The translations under genes and the position numbers were made by a program. Positions 17,831 through 25,977 of a stretch of DNA of 64,000 nucleotides are shown piece by piece (position 1 is the stretch's first letter; the number at the start of each line of letters is the position of its first letter). The DNA is from Rhodobacteraceae bacterium Alg238-R152 (GTDB lineage: Bacteria > Pseudomonadota > Alphaproteobacteria > Rhodobacterales > Rhodobacteraceae): NCBI GenBank assembly GCA_900537125.1, contig UNRJ01000001.1:620001-684000 (forward strand), written 5' to 3'. The notes under the pieces were generated by a model that worked only from the letters and a program-made list of their open reading frames with translations, made no database searches and had not been told where the DNA came from.

Positions 17831-18880
17831 CTAATCTTTCTGTCGCGCCGAAGCGCGGTGTTTGTTCATCTGGGTCAACCATTTGTCGGCAAACCTCATG
17901 ACGTCCTGTTCGCTCGTTTGTGGCCCCAAGCTCACCCGAATGGCGCTTGCTGCCGTCATCTCGTCAAATCCCATCGCAGTCAGCACTTTGCTGGCCCGCA
18001 CCTTGCCCGAAGAGCAAGCTGATCCAGCGGAAATTGCGAAACCCGCAAGGTCCATCTGCATGACCTGCGTCTCCCCCTTCCAGCCCGCCACTGCAATTGC
18101 CGTCGTATTGGGAAGCCGCTTGGCCTCTTTGCCCACGATAATAGCCTCCGGCGCACCCGCGATAAGTCTTTCTTCCAGCATATCCCGCAGGTGTGCAACC
18201 CGATCCCAAACACCGTCGGCCAGATCTTGCACCGCAGCTTTGGCAGCCGCGGCAAAACCAGCTGCGCCTATCACGTTTTCAGTTCCGGCACGTCGGCCCA
18301 TTTCTTGCCCACCTCCCAGCAATTGGGCAGGCACGTCCGTGCCCCGCTTAACCACCAGAGCACCGATCCCCTTTGGACCACCAAGTTTGTGGGCCGAGAT
18401 CAGCGCCATCTGAGCCCCGGTCCAATTAAATGCAACTGGCAACTTACCAAACGCTTGTGTCATGTCACTAACGGCAACACCATCCTGCAGCTCTTGAAGC
18501 ACGCCTGTTTCGGAGTTCGCCAATTGGACACAGCTGACCACAGGATTTCCGATCCCAACCAAACCTTGGGCATCAACTGACAAATCATTTTGTGTCCAAG
18601 CATTGACCGCGTCGTGCTCAATGCCAGCAGCCATGAGTTTACGCCCCGACAACGCCAGAGCAGCAGACTCGGTTGCGCTGCTGGTAAAGATCACATCCGC
18701 ACCATCCGCGCCAAACGCCGAAGCTATATCGCCTCGCGCCCGCTCCAAAATAGATTTGGCTTTGCGACCCTCCGAATGCACCGACGACGGATTGCCAAAG
18801 ATATCCATCGCCGCAATCATCGCGTCCCGCGCTTCTGGTCGCATCGGTGTGGTTGCATTATGATCCAAGTAGGTGCGCAT
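17831..18880 (-). CDS. NifS/IscS-type (group I) cysteine desulfurase
   Basis: A 349-aa PLP enzyme, shorter than E. coli IscS (about 404 aa). Landmarks are YLDHNATTP at the N-terminus, GNPSSVHSEGR, the PLP lysine in SAHKLGGPKG and Cys289 in the mobile-loop motif GSACSSGK, which is group I-like. It is the second desulfurase of the same operon, alongside group II SufS. Which one feeds SufB cannot be told from sequence. Its ATG overlaps the iscR stop in TGATG. Confidence 0.92.
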   Translation of the reverse strand: MRTYLDHNATTPMRPEARDAMIAAMDIFGNPSSVHSEGRKAKSILERARGDIASAFGADGADVIFTSSATESAALALSGRKLMAAGIEHDAVNAWTQNDLSVDAQGLVGIGNPVVSCVQLANSETGVLQELQDGVAVSDMTQAFGKLPVAFNWTGAQMALISAHKLGGPKGIGALVVKRGTDVPAQLLGGGQEMGRRAGTENVIGAAGFAAAAKAAVQDLADGVWDRVAHLRDMLEERLIAGAPEAIIVGKEAKRLPNTTAIAVAGWKGETQVMQMDLAGFAISAGSACSSGKVRASKVLTAMGFDEMTAASAIRVSLGPQTSEQDVMRFADKWLTQMNKHRASARQKD

Positions 18881-19344
18881 CAGCTCTCTTCGTCTACCAC
18901 AGAGAACAAGGTGGGCACTGCTGGACAGGGCGCCAGTTCATTCTCCACAATATCGGACAAACGGGTTTGATGCAGGAACACATACACGTGCGCAGACAGC
19001 CCCTCCCAAAGGCGGTTTGCCATCGATTGGGCACGAGACCCACAGGAGCCCCCGCTGGCACCTGCCCCGGTGTGCAGTGCCGACACCGTTTCATCCACAG
19101 CAGCAAGGATATCTGCCACCCGAATCTCGGATTGCGCACGTGCCAAACGATAGCCGCCACCCGGCCCACGCACCGACACAACAAGCTCCGCGCGCCGCAA
19201 TTTCACAAAGAGCTGCTCCAGATACGGCAACGAAATGTCTTGCCGTCTCGATATCTCACTCAGACTCACAAGGTTTTCGGGAGGCTGAAGCGCAATATCG
19301 GCCAATGCAACCACCGCATAACGGCCTTTTGTCGACAGTTTCAT
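18880..19344 (-). CDS. iscR: IscR, Rrf2-family Fe-S regulator with a single cluster cysteine
   Basis: A 154-aa winged-helix regulator at the head of the suf operon. The N-terminus MKLSTKGRYAV and the HTH/wing (SLPYLEQLFVKLR, GPGGGYRLAR) are typical. Aligned through the Leu-Trp after the cluster loop, only Cys101 matches an E. coli ligand (C98); the positions of C104 and H107 are Ser107 and Asn110, and no Cys fills the C92 place. Rhodobacter sphaeroides IscR is known for such a one-cysteine arrangement. A second Cys (140) lies near the C-terminus. Likely senses Fe-S status and represses its own operon. Confidence 0.93.
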   Translation of the reverse strand: MKLSTKGRYAVVALADIALQPPENLVSLSEISRRQDISLPYLEQLFVKLRRAELVVSVRGPGGGYRLARAQSEIRVADILAAVDETVSALHTGAGASGGSCGSRAQSMANRLWEGLSAHVYVFLHQTRLSDIVENELAPCPAVPTLFSVVDEES

Positions 19345-19403
19345 GGTACACCCTCTCGAATTGATTGACCTCAGCCACCCATGTGATTAAGTCGCTAGAA
19401 CCC

Positions 19404-19423
19404 GAACGGCATTCCGACCGTTC
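19404..19423. promoter_or_regulatory. inverted repeat GAACGG-N8-CCGTTC upstream of iscR
   Basis: A perfect 6-bp inverted repeat in the divergent region between iscR and the hydrolase gene, next to the Irr-like palindrome. It could be an IscR or other operator; no consensus was matched. Confidence 0.35.
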
Positions 19424-19428
19424 AACTA

Positions 19429-19445
19429 CTTAGAAGCGTTCTAAG
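19429..19445. promoter_or_regulatory. Irr box/ICE-like palindrome CTTAGAA-GCG-TTCTAAG
   Basis: A perfect 7-bp inverted repeat around a 3-bp centre, matching the alphaproteobacterial iron control element (TTTAGAA-N3-TTCTAAA) at all but the outermost bases. It lies 85-101 bp upstream of iscR and 61-77 bp upstream of the divergent hydrolase gene. Irr is known to control isc-suf genes in Rhodobacter; the site here is a prediction. Confidence 0.65.
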
Positions 19446-19505
19446 GTGACAGAGCAAATTCGTCAAGAATTCGTTCATACCTTTTCAGGGAGAAAAGCGA
19501 CAAAC

Positions 19506-20162
19506 ATGCCTGAGGTGATTTTTCCGGGACCAGAAGGCCGCCTCGAAGGCCGCTACCACCCTCAAAAAGAAAAAGATGCGCCCATCGCGATTGTGCTGCA
19601 TCCACATCCGCAGTTTGGCGGAACCATGAACAACAAGGTTGTCTACAACCTGCACTACGCGTTTTACAATATGGGCTTCACTGTATTGCGGTTTAACTTC
19701 CGTGGTGTGGGCCGCTCTCAAGGTGAATACGACCAGGGCGTTGGCGAGCTCTCTGACGCAGCATCAGCACTTGACTATTTACAGTCGATGAACACCAACT
19801 CCAAGCATTGCTGGGTTGCGGGGTTCTCTTTTGGCGCATGGATTGGCATGCAACTCTTGATGCGCCGTCCCGAGATCACGGGCTTCATATCCATTGCGCC
19901 GCCCGCCAATATGTATGACTTCTCGTTCCTCGCGCCCTGCCCGAGTTCCGGATTGATTCTGAATGGCACAGCTGACCGTGTTGCACCTCCTACAGAGACG
20001 CACTCGCTCGTGAATAAGCTGCACGAGCAAAAGGGTATCACGGTCACCCATACCGAGATTGATGGTGCGGGTCACTTCTTTGAGACCGACGAGTACATGG
20101 ATCAAATGACGGGCAATGTTACCGACTATGTGAAACGCAGACTTACTGAGAGCACCCGGTAA
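19506..20162 (+). CDS. alpha/beta hydrolase
   Basis: A 218-aa protein from ATG 19506 (MPEVIFPGPEG), chosen because family similarity starts there and a GGGAGA element lies upstream. It has the HPHPQFGGTMNN oxyanion block, FNFRGVGRSQG, the nucleophile elbow GFSFGAW with its Ser, a late Asp (GTADRV) and GAGHFF with the catalytic His: a complete triad. No signal peptide. It belongs to the small cytoplasmic DLH/YsgA-like group whose substrates are unknown. It overlaps the next gene in TAATG. Confidence 0.88.
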   Translation: MPEVIFPGPEGRLEGRYHPQKEKDAPIAIVLHPHPQFGGTMNNKVVYNLHYAFYNMGFTVLRFNFRGVGRSQGEYDQGVGELSDAASALDYLQSMNTNSKHCWVAGFSFGAWIGMQLLMRRPEITGFISIAPPANMYDFSFLAPCPSSGLILNGTADRVAPPTETHSLVNKLHEQKGITVTHTEIDGAGHFFETDEYMDQMTGNVTDYVKRRLTESTR

Positions 20163-20407
20163 TGAGCAGCTTGGACACGCTGGCCGCCAAACTTGCCGAA
20201 GACACGATCAAAGCTCAAAAGGAATTGGGTGACGATCGTCTCTTCATGGAGGTAAGTGGTGTGCTTGGCGCGTCCTCGCAGTCGCTTGAAGAGGCCTACC
20301 TGACCGAGGTGCGCGTACGCATGTCCGAAGAAAAAGGCCGCAACTTTTTGATAAACAAAGTTAAAGCCGCGCGCGCCGCAGCCGCCAAGACAGATCCCCA
20401 AAAATGA
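20162..20407 (+). CDS. small conserved-type protein of unknown function
   Basis: An 81-aa, largely alpha-helical, charged protein without membrane segments or signal peptide. No family recognised. It is wedged between two real genes with overlaps on both sides (TAATG with the hydrolase, 4 nt ATGA with the HD gene), which argues strongly that it is translated. Confidence 0.7.
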   Translation: MSSLDTLAAKLAEDTIKAQKELGDDRLFMEVSGVLGASSQSLEEAYLTEVRVRMSEEKGRNFLINKVKAARAAAAKTDPQK

Positions 20408-20985
20408 GCGACCGTCTGACTGCTCAACTCGCCTTCCTCACCGAAGCCGACAAGCTAAAATCTGTTTACCGCGCTACCAATGTATTGGATGGGCACCGCA
20501 AAGAAGACAGCGGCAGCCACAGCTGGCATATCGCTCTTTACGCTCTGATCTTGTCCGAGCACGCCAACAGTGATGTCAACATCGACCGAGTGATCCGTAT
20601 GTTGCTGATTCACGACCTTGTTGAAATCGATGTTGGCGACAGCCCGATCCACGGCGATCATGATATTGCCGCAATAGAAGCCGCCGAAAGCACTGCCGCA
20701 GACCGGATTTTTGGACTTCTGCCTGACGACCAATCGATCAAACTGCGCGCGCTTTGGGATGAATTTGAAGCCGCGGAGTCAAACGATGCCGTGTTTGCCA
20801 AAAGCATCGATCGGGTACAGCCGGTTATTGGCAATCTCGAAACCAATGGCGGCACATGGCCGGAATACAACGTCACCAAGCAACAACTTGAAGACCGCGT
20901 TGGTTGGAAAGTGGCCAAAGGGGCCCCTGCGATTTGGGACCACTTAAAAGCCCGCATCGCCAAATGGTTTTCTGAAAACGGCTAA
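20404..20985 (+). CDS. HD-domain phosphohydrolase, YfbR/HDDC2-like
   Basis: A 193-aa metal-dependent phosphohydrolase. The HD signature is complete: His39 and His42 in HSWH, His70-Asp71 in LLIHDLVEIDVGD, and a late Asp in KSIDRVQP. This layout matches 5'-deoxyribonucleotidase-like HD proteins that dephosphorylate dNMPs. Its start overlaps the 81-aa gene by 4 nt. Its stop lies 1 nt from the stop of the convergent phospholipase-like gene. Confidence 0.86.
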   Translation: MSDRLTAQLAFLTEADKLKSVYRATNVLDGHRKEDSGSHSWHIALYALILSEHANSDVNIDRVIRMLLIHDLVEIDVGDSPIHGDHDIAAIEAAESTAADRIFGLLPDDQSIKLRALWDEFEAAESNDAVFAKSIDRVQPVIGNLETNGGTWPEYNVTKQQLEDRVGWKVAKGAPAIWDHLKARIAKWFSENG

Positions 20986-20986
20986 G

Positions 20987-21550
20987 TCAAAAACACTGCG
21001 GCCAGCCATACCCCCAACGCCACGGCAGACCTGAACACGGCAGCCCTCCGACACGCACAGCATCATACATGCGATCCGCTACAAAATGGACGGCCGCCGC
21101 AACATCTTCCGGCGTGCTGTTGTATTGCTGCGCCAACACATCCGCCTTGTTGTCGGCCACCTCTTGCACGCAGAGCCGCAAATCCTCATCCGCCTCAAGG
21201 CGGGCGCGAAAGCTTGCTTCCGGCTCTGGATCCTCCCCACCCAGATGGTAGGCTTGGTCATGTACGACGCAGCAGTTGTGCCATGGCGCTTCATCCGCAA
21301 AGACCTGCGCGAACCAAGGGAACGTCTTTGCCATCGCCCCCCAAGCCGCCGACATGCCACCTGAACAACCATCCGTGGTGAACGGCGCCAAAGCAGATGA
21401 GTCGCCTTCACGAAGGCCTTGCAATCGACTGTGACGCCACACCTCGACCTTAGACGACCACCCCAGTTCGAAATCTGAACTTTGCGCAGTAACCGGTTCA
21501 CTTAAAACAAAAATCACGCAAGCGAATGTCGCCAGATCATTGAACGTCAT
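20987..21550 (-). CDS. exported phospholipase A2-like protein
   Basis: A 187-aa protein from ATG 21550 with a plausible signal peptide (about 1-22, ending VTAQS). Residues 60-65 (DGCSGG) and 91-98 (HNCCVVHD) reproduce the secreted-PLA2 hallmark: paired Cys followed two residues later by the catalytic His97-Asp98. A Tyr (101) follows where PLA2s have Tyr in CCxxHDxCY, and another Asp lies at RMYD (163). The seven further downstream and upstream Cys/Asp positions suit a small disulfide-bonded periplasmic or secreted enzyme. The start lies 14 nt inside the end of the GDPD gene. Activity is inferred, not shown. Confidence 0.68.
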   Translation of the reverse strand: MTFNDLATFACVIFVLSEPVTAQSSDFELGWSSKVEVWRHSRLQGLREGDSSALAPFTTDGCSGGMSAAWGAMAKTFPWFAQVFADEAPWHNCCVVHDQAYHLGGEDPEPEASFRARLEADEDLRLCVQEVADNKADVLAQQYNSTPEDVAAAVHFVADRMYDAVRVGGLPCSGLPWRWGYGWPQCF

Positions 21551-23351
21551 TATCACCTCGGTGCGGTACATCCAAACCAATGCGCCCGGCCAGACCAAGC
21601 ACCAACCGTTCCACGCCGCTCAATGCCTTGCGATCCGCCAACACTTGCCGAGCCAGCGCAGGCTCATCCGTGATCAAACCGTCCACGCCATAAGACAGCA
21701 TGCCTGACATCGACAGCGCATCATTCACCGTCCAGACATAAACTTCTTTTCCGGCATCTTGTGATCCGCGCACCAACTGGCGCGACATCGTCGCGCTGTT
21801 CACTGCCAGAAAATCCACGTCCAGGTCCCACATATTGCCTAGGGAGGCGGACGCCAAAAGCCCAACATTCCACTTTGGCCGAAGCCTGCGCATCTTGGCG
21901 ACAGCATCTGCCTTCAGCGACATGATCTTAACTTGATCTACCATGTCCGCGGCTTCCACGATGTCGATCACCCGCTGCTCAAGCGCTTCATCGTGACCGT
22001 AATATTTGAGTTCGATAACCACCCCTGATTTGTCTTTTGTTGCAAGCAAGACCTCGTCAAGTGTTGCTGTGCGTTCGGAGGAAAATGCCGGATCAAACCA
22101 ACTGCCAATGTCAATTTCCTTTAGGCTCGCCAACGACGCATCCCAAATTTTCAACGGGTTTCCAGCCACTTTCATAAAATCACTATCGTGCACGACAACC
22201 ACCGCACCATCCGCGGTTTCCTGCACATCAATTTCCACCCAATCAGCTTGGTCCTCAACGGCACGCACCACAGCTGCCAATGTGTTTTCTGGTGCTGCAC
22301 CCGATGCGCCACGGTGCGCAATCACCGCAACGGGTCGGTCCTGATCCACCTTCAGCAATTCCACGATGCCGACCCCACCAAGCGCGGCCACCAGCGCAGC
22401 CACGGCAACAACACCGCTCAGCAAGCCTTTTGGCACTTCGCGCTTCTCTCCGCCATCAGGCCAACCTGCAAAACCCATAAACGCCACCGCCAAGGCCCCT
22501 GTGGTCAGCGATGTCAGCACGAGGTTCAAAACGGCCCAAAATCCAACGGACAACAACAAGAACGCCGCCAGTCCCTTGAGACCAAACGGCACAAAATGTA
22601 GCCCAAACTGAATAATCGCTCCAACCACAAACAGTACGGCGCCGCCGACCACCGCACCCAAAGCCCCCCATATCGCCAAGCGTACGAGAAACGACGTGCG
22701 TCGGCCCACCATCCGCGCTTGGCTTTCTCGTAGTGCGGCCCCTGCCCGCTGGCCGTCAAACACCACCAGCGGCAAAGCTAGCACCCACCCCAGTGTGCGC
22801 CACAGCACCAGTCCAGCCATGAGGGCAATTGCGATTCCACAAACCACGACGGTCTGCACAAACTCTGGCGGGTGAAAGCTCAGGTAGTAATTGATGTCGT
22901 ATTCTGTCATCCAACGGGAAAAGGCCAAGCCGCATACCGCAAGAAACGGCAGACACAACACCAACAGACGCAAACAGAATTGCACCGCCAAGCCAAGCAC
23001 CGCAGGCGCACGTGGCAATACCATCGCCACACCGTCCAGCAATCCATGTGACTTGCCTTGTTGGTCACGCAAAGCAACAGCCATCATAAACGACACATCC
23101 AAGGTGAGCAGCACGAGGGCCATCCCGGCAATCAACACGCCTGCGACAAATCCAACAGGCGACAACAAGAAAAGCGCGATGTCAAAATCTGCCAATGCGG
23201 GCTTACCGGAAAACTTGAGCGCCAAATGCACAGTGCCAGTCATCAAAGGCGCAAAAGCCGCCGCCAACAGGAGGCTAAATGCTAAGTGCGATTGAACAAA
23301 TGGCCGACGCAAACGCCACGCTATCGCAAAACACCGGACCATCTCTGACAT
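21537..23351 (-). CDS. membrane-anchored glycerophosphodiester phosphodiesterase
   Basis: A 604-aa protein from ATG 23351 (MSEMVRCF). About the first 330 residues form a glycerophosphoryl-diester-phosphodiesterase membrane domain with some eight hydrophobic segments. The C-terminal GDPD TIM barrel has His346-Arg347 (AHRGASG), Glu373 and Asp375 (VEIDVQ) and His388-Asp389 (VVHDSDF), the full metal and acid/base set. It should split glycerophosphodiesters into glycerol 3-phosphate and an alcohol. It is cotranscribed with the overlapping PLA2-like gene, fitting a two-step phospholipid breakdown, and divergent from icd. Confidence 0.9.
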   Translation of the reverse strand: MSEMVRCFAIAWRLRRPFVQSHLAFSLLLAAAFAPLMTGTVHLALKFSGKPALADFDIALFLLSPVGFVAGVLIAGMALVLLTLDVSFMMAVALRDQQGKSHGLLDGVAMVLPRAPAVLGLAVQFCLRLLVLCLPFLAVCGLAFSRWMTEYDINYYLSFHPPEFVQTVVVCGIAIALMAGLVLWRTLGWVLALPLVVFDGQRAGAALRESQARMVGRRTSFLVRLAIWGALGAVVGGAVLFVVGAIIQFGLHFVPFGLKGLAAFLLLSVGFWAVLNLVLTSLTTGALAVAFMGFAGWPDGGEKREVPKGLLSGVVAVAALVAALGGVGIVELLKVDQDRPVAVIAHRGASGAAPENTLAAVVRAVEDQADWVEIDVQETADGAVVVVHDSDFMKVAGNPLKIWDASLASLKEIDIGSWFDPAFSSERTATLDEVLLATKDKSGVVIELKYYGHDEALEQRVIDIVEAADMVDQVKIMSLKADAVAKMRRLRPKWNVGLLASASLGNMWDLDVDFLAVNSATMSRQLVRGSQDAGKEVYVWTVNDALSMSGMLSYGVDGLITDEPALARQVLADRKALSGVERLVLGLAGRIGLDVPHRGDNDVQ

Positions 23352-23494
23352 CACTTGCGTCACAATCACTCTCCAACACCCGTTTGACGTGACCCTAGCT
23401 GGATCACACGCAGGGGTCGAGAACCCGCGACACTTTGTCAGAAACAATTGTCATGCTACGTTTCACGCAACAAAAATTCGCGCCCAATGTAAAC

Positions 23495-23512
23495 TGTATA
23501 CAATCGCATACA
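23495..23512. promoter_or_regulatory. TGTATACA palindrome with nearby GCATACA, upstream of icd
   Basis: An 8-bp palindrome and a second half-like copy about 70-87 bp before the icd start. Such sites are typical of GntR/FadR-family operators. No regulator gene is adjacent, so the link is weak. Confidence 0.3.
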
Positions 23513-23581
23513 AAGCCTTTCCAACGCCCAAAATTTCCCTTAGGACAGGCCCAAATTCGACTCGGTTCACAGGAGACCCCC

Positions 23582-24796
23582 ATGACCAAGATCAAAGTGG
23601 AAAATCCCATCGTCGAAATGGACGGCGATGAAATGACACGTATCATTTGGCAATTCATCAAAGACAAACTGATGCTGCCGTATCTGGACTTGGACCTGCT
23701 CTACTACGATCTGGGCATCGAAGAGCGGGACCGTACCGAAGATCAGATCACCATCGACGCCGCAGAAAAAACCAAAGAAGTTGGCGTGGCCATCAAATGC
23801 GCCACAATTACGCCGGATGAACAGCGCGTTGAGGAGTTTGGCCTCAAGAAAATGTGGCGCTCCCCCAACGGCACCATCCGCAACATCCTTGGCGGTGTGG
23901 TGTTCCGTCAACCGATCATCTGTCGCAACGTGCCGCGCCTTGTCCCGGGTTGGACCTCCCCGATCGTAGTGGGCCGTCATGCCTTTGGTGACCAATACAA
24001 AGCCACGGACTTCACCTTCCCTGGCGCTGGTAAGTTGACCATGAAGTTTGTTGGCGAAGACGGCACAGTGATAGAAAAAGAGGTCTATGATGCACCGTCC
24101 GCTGGTGTCTATCAGGCGATGTACAACCTCGATAGCTCTATTATCGACTTCGCGCGCGCCTCTCTGAACTACGGCCTCAATCTCGGCTGGCCGGTATATC
24201 TCTCGACCAAGAACACCATTCTGAAGGCCTATGACGGCCGCTTCAAAGACCTTTTCCAGAAAGTGTATGAGGAAGAGTTCGCTGAAAAATTCAAAGCGGC
24301 TGGCATCTGGTACGAACACCGCCTGATTGATGACATGGTCGCCTGCGCCATGAAATGGAACGGCAAATTTGTCTGGGCCTGCAAAAACTACGACGGTGAC
24401 GTTCAATCTGACACCGTGGCCCAGGGCTTTGGCTCGCTTGGCCTGATGACCTCGCAGCTGATGACGCCAGATGGAAAGATTGTAGAGGCCGAAGCGGCGC
24501 ACGGCACCGTGACCCGTCACTATCGCCAGCACCAAAAAGGCGAAGCCACCTCCACCAACTCGATTGCCTCGATCTATGCCTGGACCGGTGGTCTGAAGCA
24601 CCGTGCGAAACTGGACAACAACATTGCGCTGCGCGCCTTTGCGGAAACACTGGAACGTGTGATCATCGAAACCGTGGAAAGCGGCCACATGACCAAAGAT
24701 CTGGCGCTTCTTGTCGGACCTGATCAGGGCTGGATGACCACCATGGGCTTCCTCGAAAAGATCGACGAAAACCTGAACAAAGCGCTCGCAGGCTAA
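23582..24796 (+). CDS. icd: NADP-dependent isocitrate dehydrogenase, dimeric eukaryote-like type
   Basis: A 404-aa TCA-cycle enzyme making 2-oxoglutarate, CO2 and NADPH. I use ATG 23582 ([23 protein letters not shown]); the frame extends to 23435 without homology. The sequence is of the subfamily II (human/yeast/alphaproteobacterial) type, not the E. coli type, as shown by the [18 protein letters not shown] block, the [11 protein letters not shown] metal-binding block and [13 protein letters not shown] near the NADP site. A hairpin follows the stop. Confidence 0.97.
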   Translation: MTKIKVENPIVEMDGDEMTRIIWQFIKDKLMLPYLDLDLLYYDLGIEERDRTEDQITIDAAEKTKEVGVAIKCATITPDEQRVEEFGLKKMWRSPNGTIRNILGGVVFRQPIICRNVPRLVPGWTSPIVVGRHAFGDQYKATDFTFPGAGKLTMKFVGEDGTVIEKEVYDAPSAGVYQAMYNLDSSIIDFARASLNYGLNLGWPVYLSTKNTILKAYDGRFKDLFQKVYEEEFAEKFKAAGIWYEHRLIDDMVACAMKWNGKFVWACKNYDGDVQSDTVAQGFGSLGLMTSQLMTPDGKIVEAEAAHGTVTRHYRQHQKGEATSTNSIASIYAWTGGLKHRAKLDNNIALRAFAETLERVIIETVESGHMTKDLALLVGPDQGWMTTMGFLEKIDENLNKALAG

Positions 24797-24813
24797 TCCC
24801 TGAGACAAAATGC

Positions 24814-24840
24814 CCTAAGGCGCGCTTGCTGCGCCTTAGG
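24814..24840 (+). terminator. icd downstream hairpin
   Basis: A perfect 10-bp stem CCTAAGGCGC / GCGCCTTAGG around GCTTGCT, 18 bp past the icd stop. No T-tract follows, so it may act as a 3' stabiliser or a Rho-dependent end. Confidence 0.55.
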
Positions 24841-24935
24841 ATGCGCTTTACCCCAGACCGGTAGACCCTAGCTGCATAGCGGCCTTGCGCCGCACCCCCT
24901 AGACAGTCGCGCTGCGCTGCGGCAAATCCGGTGCC

Positions 24936-25556
24936 ATGGTAAGTTTTATTGAATCTCCAAGTCCCGAAAAACACAGCCCTTTTGATGATATCCAAGGGCT
25001 TATCGTCGGCACTCTGCTGGTTGCCCTGTCCGTGCAATTCTTACAGGCGGTTGATCTGTTCACGGGTCAGATTGCCGGCCTGTCTTTGGTCGCGGCCAAG
25101 GCCACAGGCCTCACGTTTGGCGCACTCTTCTTTGTTCTGAACCTGCCTTTCTACGTCATTGCCTACCTGCGCATGGGCTGGTTCTTCACGCTCAAAACTT
25201 TTGCAGCCGTGGGTCTTTTGACGCTTTGGACTTTCTTGCTCCCACAGGTTTTCCAAATCGCCACGGTGCATCCACTGGTTGGCGCTGTGCTCGCGGGCGT
25301 GACCGCTGGTGCAGGTCTAATTGTCCTCTTCCGCCATGGTGCCACTTTGGGCGGCGTTGGCATTGTGGCCGTCTGGCTGCAAGACACCAAAGGCATTAAA
25401 GCTGGTTGGGTTCAACTTGGTTTCGACGTGCTGGTCTTTGGCCTCGCCGTGTCGTTTTTTGACCTCAATGCGGTGATCTTCTCGCTGATCGGCGCAGCCG
25501 TTACCAATATCATGATCGCTACAAATCACCGCCGCGATCGTTACATCGCGCGCTAA
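24936..25556 (+). CDS. YitT family membrane protein
   Basis: A 206-aa protein with about five membrane segments after a short soluble N-terminus. Family blocks are the first helix with LFTGQIAGLSLV, GxxFFxLNLPFY and RHGATLGGVGIVAVWLQ. YitT proteins are of unknown function. It sits 17 bp before the SMR gene, so the two may be cotranscribed. Confidence 0.85.
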   Translation: MVSFIESPSPEKHSPFDDIQGLIVGTLLVALSVQFLQAVDLFTGQIAGLSLVAAKATGLTFGALFFVLNLPFYVIAYLRMGWFFTLKTFAAVGLLTLWTFLLPQVFQIATVHPLVGAVLAGVTAGAGLIVLFRHGATLGGVGIVAVWLQDTKGIKAGWVQLGFDVLVFGLAVSFFDLNAVIFSLIGAAVTNIMIATNHRRDRYIAR

Positions 25557-25572
25557 CCCACAAGGGACGCGC

Positions 25573-25908
25573 ATGCCCAAAGCCTATCTGATCCTACTGG
25601 TCGCCGTTGTGTTCGAAACCATCGGCACCGCCGCGCTGCAAGCCAGCCAGCAATTCACCAAACCCATCCCCTCCATCATTGTGGTGATAGGCTATGGCCT
25701 TGCATTTTACATGATGGCGCAAACTCTGCGCTACTTGCCTGTTGGCATCACCTACGCAGTCTGGTCCGGTCTTGGCATTATTTCGATTTCGATCATCGCC
25801 TATTTTGCCTTTGGTCAAAAACTCGACCTGGCCGCTATTCTTGGGATGGGGCTGATTGTCGTGGGAATCCTCGTGATAAACTTGTTTTCCAAGACAGCAG
25901 TGCATTAA
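25573..25908 (+). CDS. SMR family small multidrug transporter
   Basis: A 111-aa four-helix protein of the EmrE/QacE class. Glu15 in VVFETIGT matches the single membrane-embedded Glu that couples protons to cation export, and [11 protein letters not shown] in helix 3 is the family signature. It works as an antiparallel dimer in the inner membrane; substrates may be quaternary amines, guanidinium or polyamines. Confidence 0.93.
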   Translation: MPKAYLILLVAVVFETIGTAALQASQQFTKPIPSIIVVIGYGLAFYMMAQTLRYLPVGITYAVWSGLGIISISIIAYFAFGQKLDLAAILGMGLIVVGILVINLFSKTAVH

Positions 25909-25977
25909 GGTACACAAAGGGCTGGCCTTTTGCTGCGACCCGCGTTAGGGCGAGCGCGAACAGGAAAGGCTGCCCTT

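Noticed and set aside
23567..24808. 413-aa frame antisense to icd
   Set aside because: A shadow of a well-conserved gene produced by codon bias; no family features and it covers the whole icd gene.
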